Origin: a bacterium (Candidatus Gribaldobacteria) CG10_big_fil_rev_8_21_14_0_10_41_12
GTDB taxonomy: Bacteria; Patescibacteriota; Minisyncoccia; Minisyncoccales; CG1-02-41-26
Length of the DNA: 5,585 bases
Direction of reading: 5' to 3'
Assembly: GCA_002773545.1 (NCBI GenBank)
Contig: PFAV01000040.1
Coordinates: 2,271-7,855, forward strand
Positions within the stretch are counted from its first letter, which is position 1. The number at the start of each line of letters is the position of its first letter. Of this stretch, positions 5,518 through 5,585 are shown one piece after another. The translations under genes and the position numbers were made by a program. A model generated the notes under the pieces. The model made no database searches. It had not been told where the DNA came from and saw only the letters and a list, made by a program, of their open reading frames with translations.

Positions 5518-5585
5518 CGAAATTTTAGATTTTCGAGCGAGGCGAGGAAGACGAGCAAAATGTTTTGAGGCCGTAGCCCAGCTAC
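5509..5585. repeat. Repeat-like segment with palindromes, copy 3 of the GAGCGA...CGAGC element
   Basis: The segment begins with ATTTCG-TAG-CGAAAT (5509-5523). It continues through GAGCGAGGCGAGGAAGACGA (5535-5554) ending in GAGCA, and finishes with the hairpin GTAGC-CCA-GCTAC (5573-5585) at the window edge. It has no open frame and a purine-rich, low-complexity look unlike the gene it interrupts. It shares its core with 606-619 and 1955-1971. Its right boundary is outside the window, so whether it is one element or an array is unknown. Confidence 0.55.

Noticed and set aside
1..5585. CRISPR array, tRNA or rRNA genes.
   Set aside because: No regularly spaced repeats, cloverleaf-like segments or rRNA-like sequence were found on either strand.

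Overview
The window looks like part of a Candidate Phyla Radiation (Patescibacteria, Parcubacteria-like) genome. The supporting signs are a secreted protein joining a ComEA-type helix-hairpin-helix to a lamin-tail domain, a short type IV pilus ATPase, a degenerate DHH-family protein, few recognisable Shine-Dalgarno sequences, and dispersed GAGCGA...CGAGC intergenic elements. The genetic code appears standard: the complete genes read cleanly with TGA unused inside them and stop at TAA or TAG. The lineage call is inference from gene content and style; no marker gene proves it.

Layout. The left part (1-1665) is on the minus strand: ruvB, the Holliday-junction branch-migration motor, then a 62-base gap with a plausible promoter, then the N-terminal 187 residues of a secreted HhH plus LTD protein that runs off the left edge. 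From 1666 to 2153 there is no gene but much structure: a 16-bp inverted repeat linking the ruvB 5' end to a strong sigma70-type promoter, a roughly 167-nt structured RNA on the plus strand ending in an intrinsic terminator, and two palindromic elements.

The middle (2154-4516) is a tight minus-strand pair: a degenerate DHH/NrnA-like protein followed 5 bases later by a PilB/GspE-type ATPase. The right part (4569 to the end) is on the plus strand: tsaE, a small protein resembling the DUF6922 family, and, 4 bases after that, the start of an AbiEii-type nucleotidyltransferase. This last gene stops after 77 codons inside a palindrome that opens a repeat-like segment running to the right edge.

How the genes fit together. 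PilB powers pilus assembly, and the secreted HhH/LTD protein is the kind of DNA-binding protein expected to receive DNA at the cell surface, so two parts of a DNA-uptake apparatus may lie near RuvB, which processes recombination intermediates. This is suggestive, not proven. TsaE is housekeeping (t6A tRNA modification). The DUF6922/AbiEii pair looks like the remnant of a toxin-antitoxin-type module. The most unusual items are the unidentified structured RNA with its strong promoter and terminator, the catalytically stripped DHH protein coupled to pilB, and the decayed AbiE-like module.
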